64,000 nucleotides of DNA, taken from positions 1 to 64,000 of the forward strand of contig DASPNP010000027.1 of the NCBI GenBank assembly GCA_035626475.1, in the 5' to 3' direction. Position numbers and translations under genes: made by a program. The notes under the pieces are model-generated. The model was not told where the DNA came from. It saw only the letters and a list, made by a program, of their open reading frames with translations, and ran no database searches. Source of the stretch: DASPKT01 sp035626475. Lineage in GTDB: Bacteria > Pseudomonadota > Alphaproteobacteria > Azospirillales > Azospirillaceae. Shown piece by piece: positions 43,799-52,649 of this stretch (positions are counted from its first letter, which is position 1; each line of letters opens with the position of its first letter).

Positions 43799-44734
43799 AT
43801 GATCCACCATCTCTCCCATTCGCCCCTCCAGCCCCATGAGGGCACCGTCACGCTGACCGACGGGCGCGTGCTGGGCTATGCCTGCTACGGCGATCCGGCG
43901 GCGCCGCCGGTGTTGTATTTCCACGGCTTCCCCGGCTGCCGCACCGAACCGGCGATGATCAATGTCCACGGCGTGCGACTGATCGCGGTGGAGCGGCCGG
44001 GCTACGGCCTGTCCGACCCGAAGGACGGACGCACCCTGCTGGACTGGCCGCGTGACGTGGCGCAGCTGATCGAGACGCTGGAACTGGACCGCCCCTATGT
44101 CGTCGGCATGTCCGGCGGCGCGCCCTACGCCGCCGCCTGCGCCTACGCGCTGGGCGACCGCTTGTCGGGGGCGGCGCTGCTGGCCGGCATCGCCCCGCCC
44201 AACCTGGGCTGGGAGGCCGGCAGCCCGGCCGGCGCGCTGATGGCGATGGGGCGGCGGCCGCTGGCCCTGCGCCTGGCGGCCAAGGCGCTGCTGCGCATGC
44301 TGCGGCACGGCGACGCCTTCAGCGCCATGGCCGCGCTCAGCAACAAGCTGGGCGCCATCCCTGGCCTGGATGTCCGTATGCCCAAGCCCGCCGTGACCGA
44401 GCGCGTCATCGCCGGCTGGCGCCACGCGCTGCGCCACGGCGTCCACGGGCCGCTGGGCGACGCGCTGGTCTACGGCCAGCCCTGGGGCTTCGACATCGCG
44501 GACATCCGCATCCCCGTCGCCATCTGGCACGGCGGCGCCGACCGGACGGTGCCGGTGGCGGCGGCGCATGCCTATGCCGCCGGCATTCCCGGCGCCCGGC
44601 TGCACATCCGCGAGGGGGAGAGCCACTTCTCCCTGATCTTCCGCCATTACGGCGCCGTGCTGGCCGACCTGCTGCGCCACCGTGCGGAGCCCGGCCAGCC
44701 CGGGCGGGCGGCGGACTGGAGCCGCGTGGCCTGA
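43799..44734 (+). CDS. Alpha/beta hydrolase
   Basis: A 311-residue hydrolase. Oxyanion region VLYFHGFPGCRTEP, nucleophile elbow VVGMSGGAPYAAACA, acid in IWHGGADRTVP and His in REGESHFSLIF form a complete site. There is no signal peptide, so it is cytoplasmic. The HGFPGCRTE type is widespread and the substrate cannot be predicted. It converges on the catalase-like lipoprotein gene seven bases away. No clear Shine-Dalgarno sequence precedes ATG 43799. Confidence 0.9.
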   Translation: MIHHLSHSPLQPHEGTVTLTDGRVLGYACYGDPAAPPVLYFHGFPGCRTEPAMINVHGVRLIAVERPGYGLSDPKDGRTLLDWPRDVAQLIETLELDRPYVVGMSGGAPYAAACAYALGDRLSGAALLAGIAPPNLGWEAGSPAGALMAMGRRPLALRLAAKALLRMLRHGDAFSAMAALSNKLGAIPGLDVRMPKPAVTERVIAGWRHALRHGVHGPLGDALVYGQPWGFDIADIRIPVAIWHGGADRTVPVAAAHAYAAGIPGARLHIREGESHFSLIFRHYGAVLADLLRHRAEPGQPGRAADWSRVA

Positions 44735-44741
44735 GGCGGGG

Positions 44742-45890
44742 TCAGGTCCCCGCCACCTGCGCCCGGCCGGCGGTCTCGCGCCGCAGTTCGAAGATGCGCT
44801 CGTAGATCGCCTTGCGCATGCGGTTCACCGCGCCCAGCGGCCGGTGCTCGGGCAGGGCGTGCCAGGGCGAGTAGGACAGCGCCTCGCAGGCCGCGTTCTT
44901 CTCCGGCGTGTCGAACTCCTGCTGCGGGATCTCGATCCGCGCCACCTCGTAGAAGGGGGCCTCCGCCTCCTTCCACTCGTAGCGGGGGTCCTCGACGCTC
45001 ATCGCGTCCGAGGTGCGCGGCTGCGCCATCAGCTTCATGCAGGCGCCGCCGGCCGCCAGCTGGGCCCGCATCGCCGCGCGCAGATAGTTCGGATCGTCGG
45101 TTTCGGGGATGACCACCGGCTTCGCCTCGCAGGGCATGGCCGAGTACTTCACCGCCTTGGCGCCGGCGCCCGTGCCCAGCTGGTAGGGCACCATGGACCA
45201 GTAGCGGGTGTTCAGCGGGTTGTCGATGCGCGAGCTGGTGGCCTGGACGGCGTTGATCGTGCCCTTGATCCCGATGGCGAGCGGCACCAGGACCGGCTGC
45301 AGCTTCTGGGTCAGCGCGTCGGGGCTGTCGGTGTAGCCGACCAGCTTGACGTAGTCCGCGGCCTTGCCCACCAGGAAGGTCGGGTGGTTGATCATGATGA
45401 AGTCCTGCGCCGGCGCCTGGCCCGGCGCCACGGTCAGCGGCGCGCCAGGCAGGTTGTGCACCTTCACCGCCATGCCGCGCCCGTCCTTCTCATAATCGGG
45501 GCGCGACGGCTTCTCGTTGGAGTTGGAGAAACGGATGGTGGCCGGATAGCTGCCGGGGGTGGCGAACAGGCCCTGGCGCACCTGCTCCGGAACCTCGGCC
45601 GGCACGGTGAATGTCGCCATGACGCAGCCGTGCGGCTTGGGGTGCGCGTCGCGCCGGACCGGCACGTCGGCATAAAGGCGCAGCAGATGGGCGTGGATGA
45701 TGGCGGCGATGCGGGCGGCGGAGTCGATCTCCGCCGGGTCGAGCGTCTCGCCCGGCCCGTCAGCCTTGGGATAGGTGTCCGCCGCGATGGGCCGGTAATA
45801 GGCGTCGCCCCGTTCGGCGCAGCCGGCCAGCAACGCCAGGCACAGGCCGCCCACCGGTAGCGCCAACGGCCCACGGATCGATCCCCTCAT
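44742..45890 (-). CDS. Catalase-like haem-binding lipoprotein
   Basis: A 382-residue protein of the catalase-like group that includes rhizobial y4iL. The signal peptide ends with lipobox LALLAGC, so it is a periplasm-facing lipoprotein. The catalase-fold segments are HPKPHGCVMATFTVPAEVP (distal His), YPATIRFSNSN and RGMAVKVHNLPG. The C-terminal SPWHALPEHRPLGAVNRMRK replaces the usual catalase proximal Tyr region, so peroxide dismutation is not assured. ATG 45890 follows GGAGGGGAG. It probably deals with organic or hydrogen peroxides in the envelope; this is inference. Confidence 0.88.
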   Translation of the reverse strand: MRGSIRGPLALPVGGLCLALLAGCAERGDAYYRPIAADTYPKADGPGETLDPAEIDSAARIAAIIHAHLLRLYADVPVRRDAHPKPHGCVMATFTVPAEVPEQVRQGLFATPGSYPATIRFSNSNEKPSRPDYEKDGRGMAVKVHNLPGAPLTVAPGQAPAQDFIMINHPTFLVGKAADYVKLVGYTDSPDALTQKLQPVLVPLAIGIKGTINAVQATSSRIDNPLNTRYWSMVPYQLGTGAGAKAVKYSAMPCEAKPVVIPETDDPNYLRAAMRAQLAAGGACMKLMAQPRTSDAMSVEDPRYEWKEAEAPFYEVARIEIPQQEFDTPEKNAACEALSYSPWHALPEHRPLGAVNRMRKAIYERIFELRRETAGRAQVAGT

Positions 45891-45994
45891 CCCCACTCCC
45901 CTCCGGTACCACATTCGGATTATCTAATCCGGACAGGGTCGCACGACGTCGGCCGTGCACGCAATAGGAGAGGAATGGGCGGGGAGCCACAGTC

Positions 45995-46192
45995 TCAGGG
46001 CAGGGCGAGCTGGCTTTCGCGCACCACCCGCTCGACGCCGTCCCGGGCGTTCTTGACGCGGTACTGCAGCTCAAGCCCGTCCGTCGGCATCAGCCGCATG
46101 ACCTCGTAGAGGCCGGTGGAGGCTTGGCGCTCCTCGAAGCGTCCGGGGGTGAAGGCCAGGGACTGGCCGAGCTTGAACTTGTGGATTTCCAT
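45995..46192 (-). CDS. Small conserved-looking protein, function unknown
   Basis: A 65-residue protein (MEIHKFKLGQSLAFTPGRFE ... RDGVERVVRESQLALP) with a compact beta-rich composition and no Cys. The sequence GLYEVMRLMPTDGLELQYRV looks like a small SH3-like barrel. The start is well supported by AGGAGAAAGCCATC before the ATG. I do not recognise a named family. It is divergent from the LuxR-type regulator, separated by 448 bp containing three tandem 15-bp repeats. Confidence 0.7.
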   Translation of the reverse strand: MEIHKFKLGQSLAFTPGRFEERQASTGLYEVMRLMPTDGLELQYRVKNARDGVERVVRESQLALP

Positions 46193-46640
46193 GATGGCTT
46201 TCTCCTGGTCGGAAGGGTGGTCCCGGGCCCCGGCCGGCCGTTTCCGGATCGGGGCGCCCCTGCCGGATGTCGGTGCCGGCGGGCGGGTGCGGGACAATGC
46301 GTGGGCCGACAATGCACGGGACGATAATGCGCGGAACAGTGATTGAAGGCCGCTGCGCCATCGGGAGCCACCATAGGCCCCCGGGGCCGCAATACTCAAC
46401 CGCCATTCCGGCGCCATCCGCTATTCCCGCCGGCCGGCCCGATCCTACCGAATTCGTATCGAGCATTGTCCGGCCGCAAAGGCAGCGGTCTATATCTTTT
46501 GCCGGGGCTGGCATGCGGGTCATGTCCCGAATAGTACTCTTTTGTGCCTCGATGAGCTTCAAGAGATAGTTTTCCGTCCTGTCCAAGGTGTTACTTTGCG
46601 ATCCCTTCCACCCGGAAGCATGATCCAGGAGAGAACCGCC
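46193..46640. other. Long divergent intergenic region
   Basis: 448 bp between the small protein at 45995 and the LuxR-type regulator. The right half (about 46440-46620) is richer in A and T than the surrounding DNA, as expected for promoters. The left half contains three tandem 15-bp repeats, listed separately. Open frames crossing the region have no recognisable product or ribosome-binding site. Confidence 0.55.
46293..46337. repeat. Three tandem 15-bp repeats
   Basis: GACAATGCGTGGGCC, GACAATGCACGGGAC and GATAATGCGCGGAAC follow one another without spacers. The shared core is GAYAATGCRYGG. They sit 100-145 bp upstream of the 65-residue gene and 300 bp upstream of the regulator gene. Such iterated sites often bind a regulator, but a chance local duplication is possible. 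Confidence 0.6.
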
Positions 46641-47324
46641 ATGGACGGCACAGGAATTCTGTTGATCGACCCCTGCACCCTGTTCCGGTCGGGAATGCGG
46701 CGCCTGCTGCCCGAGGATCTGCACATCGTCGCCGAGGCGTCCGATGTCGCCGGGGCGATGCAGGTGATCGGCGGCGAGGCCGGGCGCGAGGCGATCGGCC
46801 TGGTGCTGCTTGACGTCACCCGCGAGGACCGGCTGAAGGAGGAACTCGTCGCGCTGCGCACCGCCCTTCCCAAGGCCCGCATCATCCACCTGACCAACGT
46901 GCCGACGGCGGAGCGGGTGCAGGCGCTGTTCGAGGCCGGGGGGCAGGGGTGCCTGGGCAAGGATTGCTCGGCCGAGGCGCTGGCGCAGTCGATCCGCCTG
47001 GTCGCCATGGGCGAGAAGGTGTTCCCCTCCGACCTGATGGCCCTGCTGCAGCGCAGCGTGGCGCGGAGCCCGTCCGGCGCCGGTCCCAACGGCCTGTCGA
47101 CCCGCGAGACGCAGATCCTCAGGGCCCTGCTGGCCGGCCTCAGCAACAAGGCCATCGCCATCAATCTCGGCATCACCGAGGCGACGGTGAAGGTCCATCT
47201 GAAGAGCCTGATGAAGAAGCTCAATGTCGCCAACCGCACGCAGGCGGCGATCTGGGGCATGAACAACGGCGTGCTGCCGGACGGCGCCGTCCAGGAACCG
47301 TTGAAGACGGCCCTGGCCGGCTGA
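46641..47324 (+). CDS. NarL/LuxR-type response regulator
   Basis: A 227-residue regulator. The receiver (~5-125) has the phospho-acceptor in GLVLLDVTRED and the Lys in CLGKDCS, but the usual Asp-Asp pair is reduced to ILLIDPCTLF, so one metal-binding acid is missing. The DNA-binding domain is a standard LuxR HTH (LSTRETQILRALLAGLSNKA; GITEATVKVHLKSLMKKLNV). Phosphorylation may be weak or absent. ATG 46641 follows AGGAGAG; an upstream ATG at 46620 is less well placed. No kinase is adjacent. A long AT-richer upstream region suggests it is strongly regulated. Confidence 0.88.
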   Translation: MDGTGILLIDPCTLFRSGMRRLLPEDLHIVAEASDVAGAMQVIGGEAGREAIGLVLLDVTREDRLKEELVALRTALPKARIIHLTNVPTAERVQALFEAGGQGCLGKDCSAEALAQSIRLVAMGEKVFPSDLMALLQRSVARSPSGAGPNGLSTRETQILRALLAGLSNKAIAINLGITEATVKVHLKSLMKKLNVANRTQAAIWGMNNGVLPDGAVQEPLKTALAG

Positions 47325-47352
47325 ACCGGGATACTGCGGGCCGCGGGACGGG

Positions 47353-47535
47353 TCAGCCGCGTGCTGGGCGCGGCTCCTCCGCCTTGGCGAGGCGGAGCCG
47401 CGCGGCGTCGCGCCAGCGGTCCTGCAGCACGGCGTCGCGCCGGCCCCAGGGAACGCCGGTCGGGTTGGCGCCGGCATAGAGCGTCTCGGCCAGGGTCTCG
47501 ACGGCGTGCTGGCGTGATTTCTCGGACAGGGTCAT
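47353..47535 (-). CDS. Small hydrophilic protein, function unknown
   Basis: A 60-residue basic, helical protein (MTLSEKSRQHAVETLAETLY; GRRDAVLQDRWRDAARLRLA) with no Cys and no membrane segment. The start has a strong AGGAGG eleven bases upstream. I do not recognise the family. It lies just beyond the convergent LuxR-type gene and upstream of two other short minus-strand genes but 110 bp away from them. Confidence 0.65.
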   Translation of the reverse strand: MTLSEKSRQHAVETLAETLYAGANPTGVPWGRRDAVLQDRWRDAARLRLAKAEEPRPARG

Positions 47536-47644
47536 GACGTGGGCCTCCTGCGGTCGCCGGCAGGATTCGCGGCGACGGTTCGGTACGCCCGGCCGGACCA
47601 GGCGTGTCAGGGGTTCCGGCGGCGGGGCGCCCGGACGGGAGCGC

Positions 47645-47920
47645 TCAGGGATAGGCCACCTTGCGGATGGCTTCGTACGTCAACACCGCAGCCTCGTGTT
47701 CGGCCCGGAGCCGGGCGTACTCCTCCGGGTCGCCGATGGCGGCGCGCAGCGCCCGGCTGAGCGTCTCGATGCGGGCGCTGGCCTCGTCGAGGCGCAGCTG
47801 GACCGCCGGGTCCATCGGGCGGAACGACGGGGTGGAGGAGGGAGAGGATGAGGTCGCCGCGAGGGCGGGCGCCGCCGCGGCCAGACCGAGCGCCAGCAGG
47901 ACGCCTGCGACGGTCCTCAA
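47645..47920 (-). CDS. Small exported protein, function unknown
   Basis: A 91-residue protein with a signal peptide (RTVAGVLLALGLAAAAPALA) and a mature part of a Ser/Pro stretch followed by a helix (AVQLRLDEASARIETLSRAL; EYARLRAEHEAAVLTYEAIR), probably a coiled coil. The likely start is TTG 47920, which overlaps the TGA of the preceding gene in TTGA, so translation is coupled. No named domain. Probably periplasmic. Confidence 0.62.
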   Translation of the reverse strand: MRTVAGVLLALGLAAAAPALAATSSSPSSTPSFRPMDPAVQLRLDEASARIETLSRALRAAIGDPEEYARLRAEHEAAVLTYEAIRKVAYP

Positions 47921-48114
47921 GACACGGCGCCGGGGACGGCCGGCGCGTCGAGCCCCTTGACCACCTGCTCCCAGAACTCGATGCGCTCGGACTTGCCGAG
48001 CTTGCGGGCGTCGGTGAGATAGCGGCCCGCCACCTCGCCGGCCGTCGGGCCCCACAGATTGCGCAACGCGTCGGTCTGACGTTGGACGGGATCGTGGACG
48101 CGGTTGAAGCGCAT
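47917..48114 (-). CDS. Small protein, function unknown
   Basis: A 65-residue protein (MRFNRVHDPVQRQTDALRNL; ARKLGKSERIEFWEQVVKGL), hydrophilic and mostly helical, without Cys. The start ATG follows GAGGAGACC. It is followed with overlap by the small exported protein, forming a two-gene operon. I recognise no family. Confidence 0.65.
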   Translation of the reverse strand: MRFNRVHDPVQRQTDALRNLWGPTAGEVAGRYLTDARKLGKSERIEFWEQVVKGLDAPAVPGAVS

Positions 48115-48527
48115 GGCGGGTCTCCTCGGGTGCGGCGTCGCGGAAACGCCGGACCTGAATCCAGCGGCGACCGCCGTAGATTTCGATATGGGGATGCGTG
48201 GGTTCAATTACAAGAATCCTCACGAAATATTGTGGCGGTCGGCAAATGATTGTTGAAGATGTTTTTCGCCGGGGCGCTGCTTTCGTATGGCGAAAACATT
48301 GAGCTGGGGGCCAATTACTTTTCATGACCGAAAAGGCTCTGCGGGGCGTGCGGCCGGGCGAGCGGGCTAACCCGCCCGGCCAGGCCGCAGGATGTTGCGC
48401 CGATCCAGCCATCCGCCGGCACGATCGTGCCGTGTCCAGGTTCCCGCAGGGCACATCCGCAAGGAAATGGCCTGCCCGCCGCGATAAACTTGCTCCCAAG
48501 ACGTTATCATCCTGGGAGGGATGCGAC
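48115..48527. other. Divergent control region before phhA
   Basis: 413 bp between the small-protein operon and phhA. The part from about 48180 to 48330 is AT-richer than the rest. The part nearer phhA contains a perfect 16-bp palindrome, listed separately. No convincing ORF is seen. Confidence 0.55.
48417..48432. promoter_or_regulatory. Perfect 16-bp palindrome upstream of phhA
   Basis: CGGCACGATCGTGCCG is its own reverse complement and lies about 95 bp upstream of the phhA start. This is the size and position expected of a dimeric-regulator operator. The regulator is unknown. Confidence 0.5.
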
Positions 48528-49394
48528 ATGCTCAAGACCGAGGGCAAGACCGACACACCGCTGCGCGGCGACTACAGCGCCATGCGCGCGGACTACACGA
48601 TCGAGCAGGGCTGGGAGAAATACACCGACGAGGAGCATGCGCTCTGGCGCCAGCTCTATGAGCGGCAGACCGCGCTGCTGCCGCGCTACGCCGCGCCCGA
48701 GTATCTGGAGTGCCTGGGCCGGCTGAATGCCGCCGACGGCATCCCCGACTTCCGCCGCGCCACCGAGGTGGTGCACAAGGCGACCGGCTGGGAGCTGGTG
48801 GCCGTGCCCGGGCTAATCGACGAGAACGCCTTCTTCACCCATTTGTCGGAGCGGCGCTTTCCCGTCACCAACTGGCTGCGCACGCCGGAGGAGATGGACT
48901 ATCTGGTCGAGCCGGACGTCTTCCACGACTTCTTCGGCCACGTCCCGCTGCTGATCCATCCTGTCTTCGCCGACTACATGCAGGCCTACGGCAAGGGCGG
49001 CCTGCGCGCCATGAAGCTCGGCACCATGGAGAACCTGACCCGGCTCTACTGGTACATGGTGGAGTTCGGCCTGCTGAACACGAAGGACGGGCTGAAGGCC
49101 TACGGCGCCGGCATCCTGTCCTCGGCCGGCGAGACGGTCTACTGCATCGAGAGCCCGGAGCCGAACCGCATCGGCTTCGACCTGGAGCGCGTCATGCGGA
49201 CCAAGTACCGCATCGACGACTACCAGGAGACCTACTTCGTGCTGGAGAGCTACGAGCAGCTCTTCGACGCCACGTCCCAGGATTTCGGCCCGATCTACGA
49301 GCGCCTGCGGGGCCTGCCCGACTTCGCCGCCACCGAGGTGCTGCCGGACGACAAGGTCTACACAAGGGGCACGGGCCGCAAGCGGGCGGCGTGA
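48528..49394 (+). CDS. phhA: Phenylalanine 4-monooxygenase
   Basis: A 288-residue pterin- and iron-dependent hydroxylase converting Phe to Tyr. Iron ligands are in VFHDFFGHVPLL (two His) and the Glu of the downstream YWYMVEFGLL. The pterin-side sequences FTHLSERRFPVTNWLR and GILSSAGETVYCIE are family-typical. The length is normal for the bacterial single-domain enzyme. ATG 48528 follows GGGAGGG. The partner phhB (pterin carbinolamine dehydratase) is not adjacent. It feeds the pathway that includes hppD in this window. Confidence 0.96.
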   Translation: MLKTEGKTDTPLRGDYSAMRADYTIEQGWEKYTDEEHALWRQLYERQTALLPRYAAPEYLECLGRLNAADGIPDFRRATEVVHKATGWELVAVPGLIDENAFFTHLSERRFPVTNWLRTPEEMDYLVEPDVFHDFFGHVPLLIHPVFADYMQAYGKGGLRAMKLGTMENLTRLYWYMVEFGLLNTKDGLKAYGAGILSSAGETVYCIESPEPNRIGFDLERVMRTKYRIDDYQETYFVLESYEQLFDATSQDFGPIYERLRGLPDFAATEVLPDDKVYTRGTGRKRAA

Positions 49395-49426
49395 GGGGAG
49401 GGGGCCGTGCGGCAGCGTTGATGCCG

Positions 49427-49529
49427 TGCGGCCTTCGACAGGCTCAGGCTGAGGAGGTTGTTGCTGCTCCCTAATTCATCGGGAGTGCCTCGCACCACCC
49501 TCCCTCATGCTGAGCCTGTCGAAGCACGC
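49427..49529. repeat. CTTCGACA-type intergenic inverted repeat, copy 2
   Basis: The left arm GTGCGGCCTTCGACAGGCTC and the right arm TGAGCCTGTCGAAGCACGCA are near-perfect complements around a ~50-bp centre. The arms match those at 10443-10547, but the centres differ. It lies between the 3' ends of phhA and the receiver gene. Confidence 0.85.
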
Positions 49530-49548
49530 AGCACGCCCCAGCCACCCC

Positions 49549-49977
49549 TCAATAACTCGGCTTCAGCCCCGGCTTGCGGTTGCGGCAGGCGATGCGGAGC
49601 TTCACTTCCAGCTGGGCGCAGGAGAAGGGCTTCACCACGAAGGCGGTGACGCCCTCCTTGCGGGCCTCCATGACCGCGTCCAGCGTGCCGTTGCCGGTCT
49701 GCATGATGAAGGCGAGGTCGGGGCGGGTCTTGCGGATGGCGCGCAGCAGGTCGATGCCGGACATGCGCGGCATCAGCCAGTCGCACAGCACCAGGTCGAT
49801 CTCGGCCCCGTACTCCTTCATCACGGCCAGCGCGTCGGCGCCGTCCACGGCGGTGCGGACGTCGCGCACCCCGATCTCGCGCAGCATGTCGACGATGAAG
49901 CTGCGCTGCTGCATCTGGTCCTCGACCACCAGCACGCGGAGCGTGCGCAGCGGATCCTCGGGCACGAACAGCTTCAT
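49549..49977 (-). CDS. Single-domain response regulator
   Basis: A 142-residue CheY-like receiver with the acidic pocket in VLVVEDQMQQRSFI, phospho-Asp in LVLCDWLMPRMSGID, switch Thr in MQTGNGT and Lys in FVVKPFSCAQL. It has no output domain. Its ATG overlaps the stop of the four-PAS hybrid kinase (ATGA), so the two are co-translated and it is very likely a phosphorelay partner of that kinase. Confidence 0.93.
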   Translation of the reverse strand: MKLFVPEDPLRTLRVLVVEDQMQQRSFIVDMLREIGVRDVRTAVDGADALAVMKEYGAEIDLVLCDWLMPRMSGIDLLRAIRKTRPDLAFIMQTGNGTLDAVMEARKEGVTAFVVKPFSCAQLEVKLRIACRNRKPGLKPSY

Positions 49978-52649
49978 GGCGCCGCCACCTCGCCGCCGCA
50001 GATGGCCTCGGCCACCACCGCCTGCAGGGTGGCGAGGTCGATCGGCTTGTACAGCACCGTGGCACCCGGGGGCAGGTCGCCCTGCGAATAGCCGCCGCGC
50101 GAGGGGTAGCCGGTCATGAAGACCACGGGCACGCCCGGGTCCAGCTCCTGCACCAGCTGCGCCAGGCGGATGCCGCCCAGCTCGGGCATGACGATGTCGG
50201 TCAGCAGCAGGTCGATGGCGCCGGCGTCGAACAGCTCCAGCGCCTCGGCGCCGTCGCCGGCGGCGATGACGTCGTAGCCGGCATCCGTAAGCGTCTCCGC
50301 CACCAGGGCCAGCAGATCGGGCTCGTCCTCGGCCACCAGGATGGTGCCCTGGCCCGGGCCGGCGCGGACACCGGGCGGCCGGGCGCCGGCGACCGGCGCG
50401 GGCGCGTCGGTCAGCGGCAGCCAGATGTGGAAGACCGTGCCCTCGCCGGGGGCGCTCTCCACCTCGATGGCGCCGCCCACCTGCCGTACCGTGCCGTAGA
50501 CCATGGACAGGCCCAGGCCGGTGCCCTGGCCGGGCGGCTTGGTGGTGAAGAAGGGCTCGAAGATGCGGGCCTTCACCTCCTCGCTCATGCCGGTGCCGGC
50601 ATCGCGCACCGACAGCAGCGCCGCCGGCCGGTCGCCGATCTCGCGCGGCCGCGGCGCGTCGGCCTCCACGGTGCGCAGCGCCACGGTGAGGCGGCCGCCC
50701 TCGGGCATGGCGTCGCGGGCGTTGATGGCGAGGTTCACCACCGCCTGGGCCATCAGGTCGGGGTCGACCGCGACCCAGACCGGCTTCTCCGGCAGCTCGA
50801 AGGCCAGGTCGATCGTCTCGCCCAGCAGCGGCGAGAGCAGGAACTGCTGGTTGCGCACGACGGCCGCGAGGTCGACGTCGCGCGGTTCCACCATCTTGCG
50901 CCGGGCGAAGGTCAGCAGCTCGCGGGTCAGCACCGAGGCGCGCTTCACGCCCTGGACGATGCGGTCCAGTTGGCCGGCGATGGGGGCGGTCTGCTCGCCG
51001 CCCTTCTCGGCCGCGCGGCGGGCCAGCTCGGCATAGCCGCCGATGACCGACAGGATGTTGTTGAAGTCGTGCGCGATGCCGCCGGCCAGCTGGCCCAGCG
51101 CGTCCATCTTCTGCGCCTGCAGCAGCTGCGACTCCAGGCTCTTCTGCTCGGTCACGTCGGTGAACAGGCAGACATAGCCGCCGCCCGGCATCGGGCTGTG
51201 GCGGATCTGCAGCCACTGGCCGTTGGGCCGGCGCCGCTCGCCCAGATAGGCGCCGTCGTGCCGCATCTGGTCGAAATAGGCCAGACTCTCCTCAATCGTC
51301 TCGTCAGGGTATTCGCCGCGCTCGGCCATGTGGCGGACGATGTCGCGGTCCAGCGTGCCGGGCTTGAGAATGTCCGCCGGCAGGCCGGAGAGCTCGCGCA
51401 GCTTCTCGTTGGTGACCAGGATGCGGCCGTCCGGACCGTAGACCACGACCCCGACGCCGATATTGGCCAGCATCGTCTCCAGCAGCTCGTTCTTCTCGGC
51501 GAGGTCGCGCTGGGCGCGCTTGGTCTCGGTGATGTCGCGGATGAAGGCGGTGTAGCCGCGGGTGTTGCCCAGCGGCACCTCGGTCAGGGCCAGCTCGGCC
51601 GGGAAGATCGTCCCGTCGGCCTTCAGCGCCTCGACCTCGATGCGCTGCCCGACCAGCCGCGGCGACTGGCCGTTGCGCAGCCGCGCCATGCCGCCGTCAT
51701 GGCCCTTGCGGTGGTGGTGCGGGATGATGGTCTCGGAGACGCTGCGGCCCAGCACGTCGGACCGGCCCCAGCCGAAGGCGCGCTCGGCCGCCGGGTTGAA
51801 CACGCCGATGCGGCCGTCCGGGTCGATGCCGACGATGGCGTCCAGCGCCGTGTCGATGATGGTGCGGGCGCGCTCCTCGCTCTGCCGCAGCCGCTCGTGC
51901 GCCTTCTCCTGCTCGCTGGTGTCGCGGAAGATGACCAGCACCAGCGTCTCGCCGCCGCTCTCGAACGGGACGGCGGTCAGCTCGGTGAAGATGGTGCGCT
52001 TGTCGTAGGTGCGCAGCTGCATGCGCAGCGGCCGCCCGGCCAGTTCGCCCGAGACCACGCCGCGCAGCAGGCGCCCGGCCTCGGCGATGGTCTCCATGGT
52101 GGTCATGTCGAACAGGCTGAGGTCCTCGGCCGTCTGGCCCTCCGGTACGCCCAGCAGCCGCATGCCCGCGCGGTTGAGGAAGCGGCCGCGCCCAGCCGTG
52201 TCGTGGACGGCGATGCCGTCGGGCGAGAGGTCGACCAGCTGCCGGTAGCGCTTCTCGCTTTCCGCCAGCGCCGCCTCGCGCCGCTTCAGTTCGGTGATGT
52301 CGGTGCGGACGCAGATGGTGCTGCCGTCGGGCGCCTTGTGGTCGGAGACCAGCACCCAGCGGCCGGTGTCGGCCAGGAACTCGAAGGGATCGCGCGGATG
52401 GCGGAACAGGGCCAGGCGGCGCTGGATATAGTGCTCGGGGTCCTGGCCCATCGCGTCCGGGTTCTCCCCGGCGGCGACGGCCGCGCGCAGCAGATCCTCG
52501 TACCGGGCGCCCGGCACCAGCCGCTTGGCCGAGGCGCCGAAGATCTGGCGGAAGCGGTTGTTGACCAGGACCAGCCGCTCGTCGGGATCGAACAGCGCGA
52601 AGCCGTCGGAGACGGCCTCCAGCGAATGGATGATGTTGTCGAGATCCAC
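49974..52649 (-). CDS. Four-PAS hybrid histidine kinase with receiver
   Basis: An 891-residue soluble hybrid kinase. Four PAS domains in tandem occupy ~1-500: opening SVSDG-type EAVSDGFALFDPDERL; second LSPDGIAVHDTAGRGRF; third TALDAIVGIDPDGRIGVF; fourth ANIGVGVVVYGPDGRI. Then comes a HisKA domain with LAGGIAHDFNNILSVIGGYA, the NtrB/HWE-like HDFNN form, and a HATPase domain (NLAINARDAMPEGG; GTGLGLSMVYG). A C-terminal receiver (LVAEDEPDLLALV; LLTDIVMPELGG; VLYKPID) closes the protein. With the coupled single-domain receiver this gives a His-Asp relay. The input signals are unknown. Confidence 0.94.
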   Translation of the reverse strand: MDLDNIIHSLEAVSDGFALFDPDERLVLVNNRFRQIFGASAKRLVPGARYEDLLRAAVAAGENPDAMGQDPEHYIQRRLALFRHPRDPFEFLADTGRWVLVSDHKAPDGSTICVRTDITELKRREAALAESEKRYRQLVDLSPDGIAVHDTAGRGRFLNRAGMRLLGVPEGQTAEDLSLFDMTTMETIAEAGRLLRGVVSGELAGRPLRMQLRTYDKRTIFTELTAVPFESGGETLVLVIFRDTSEQEKAHERLRQSEERARTIIDTALDAIVGIDPDGRIGVFNPAAERAFGWGRSDVLGRSVSETIIPHHHRKGHDGGMARLRNGQSPRLVGQRIEVEALKADGTIFPAELALTEVPLGNTRGYTAFIRDITETKRAQRDLAEKNELLETMLANIGVGVVVYGPDGRILVTNEKLRELSGLPADILKPGTLDRDIVRHMAERGEYPDETIEESLAYFDQMRHDGAYLGERRRPNGQWLQIRHSPMPGGGYVCLFTDVTEQKSLESQLLQAQKMDALGQLAGGIAHDFNNILSVIGGYAELARRAAEKGGEQTAPIAGQLDRIVQGVKRASVLTRELLTFARRKMVEPRDVDLAAVVRNQQFLLSPLLGETIDLAFELPEKPVWVAVDPDLMAQAVVNLAINARDAMPEGGRLTVALRTVEADAPRPREIGDRPAALLSVRDAGTGMSEEVKARIFEPFFTTKPPGQGTGLGLSMVYGTVRQVGGAIEVESAPGEGTVFHIWLPLTDAPAPVAGARPPGVRAGPGQGTILVAEDEPDLLALVAETLTDAGYDVIAAGDGAEALELFDAGAIDLLLTDIVMPELGGIRLAQLVQELDPGVPVVFMTGYPSRGGYSQGDLPPGATVLYKPIDLATLQAVVAEAICGGEVAAP

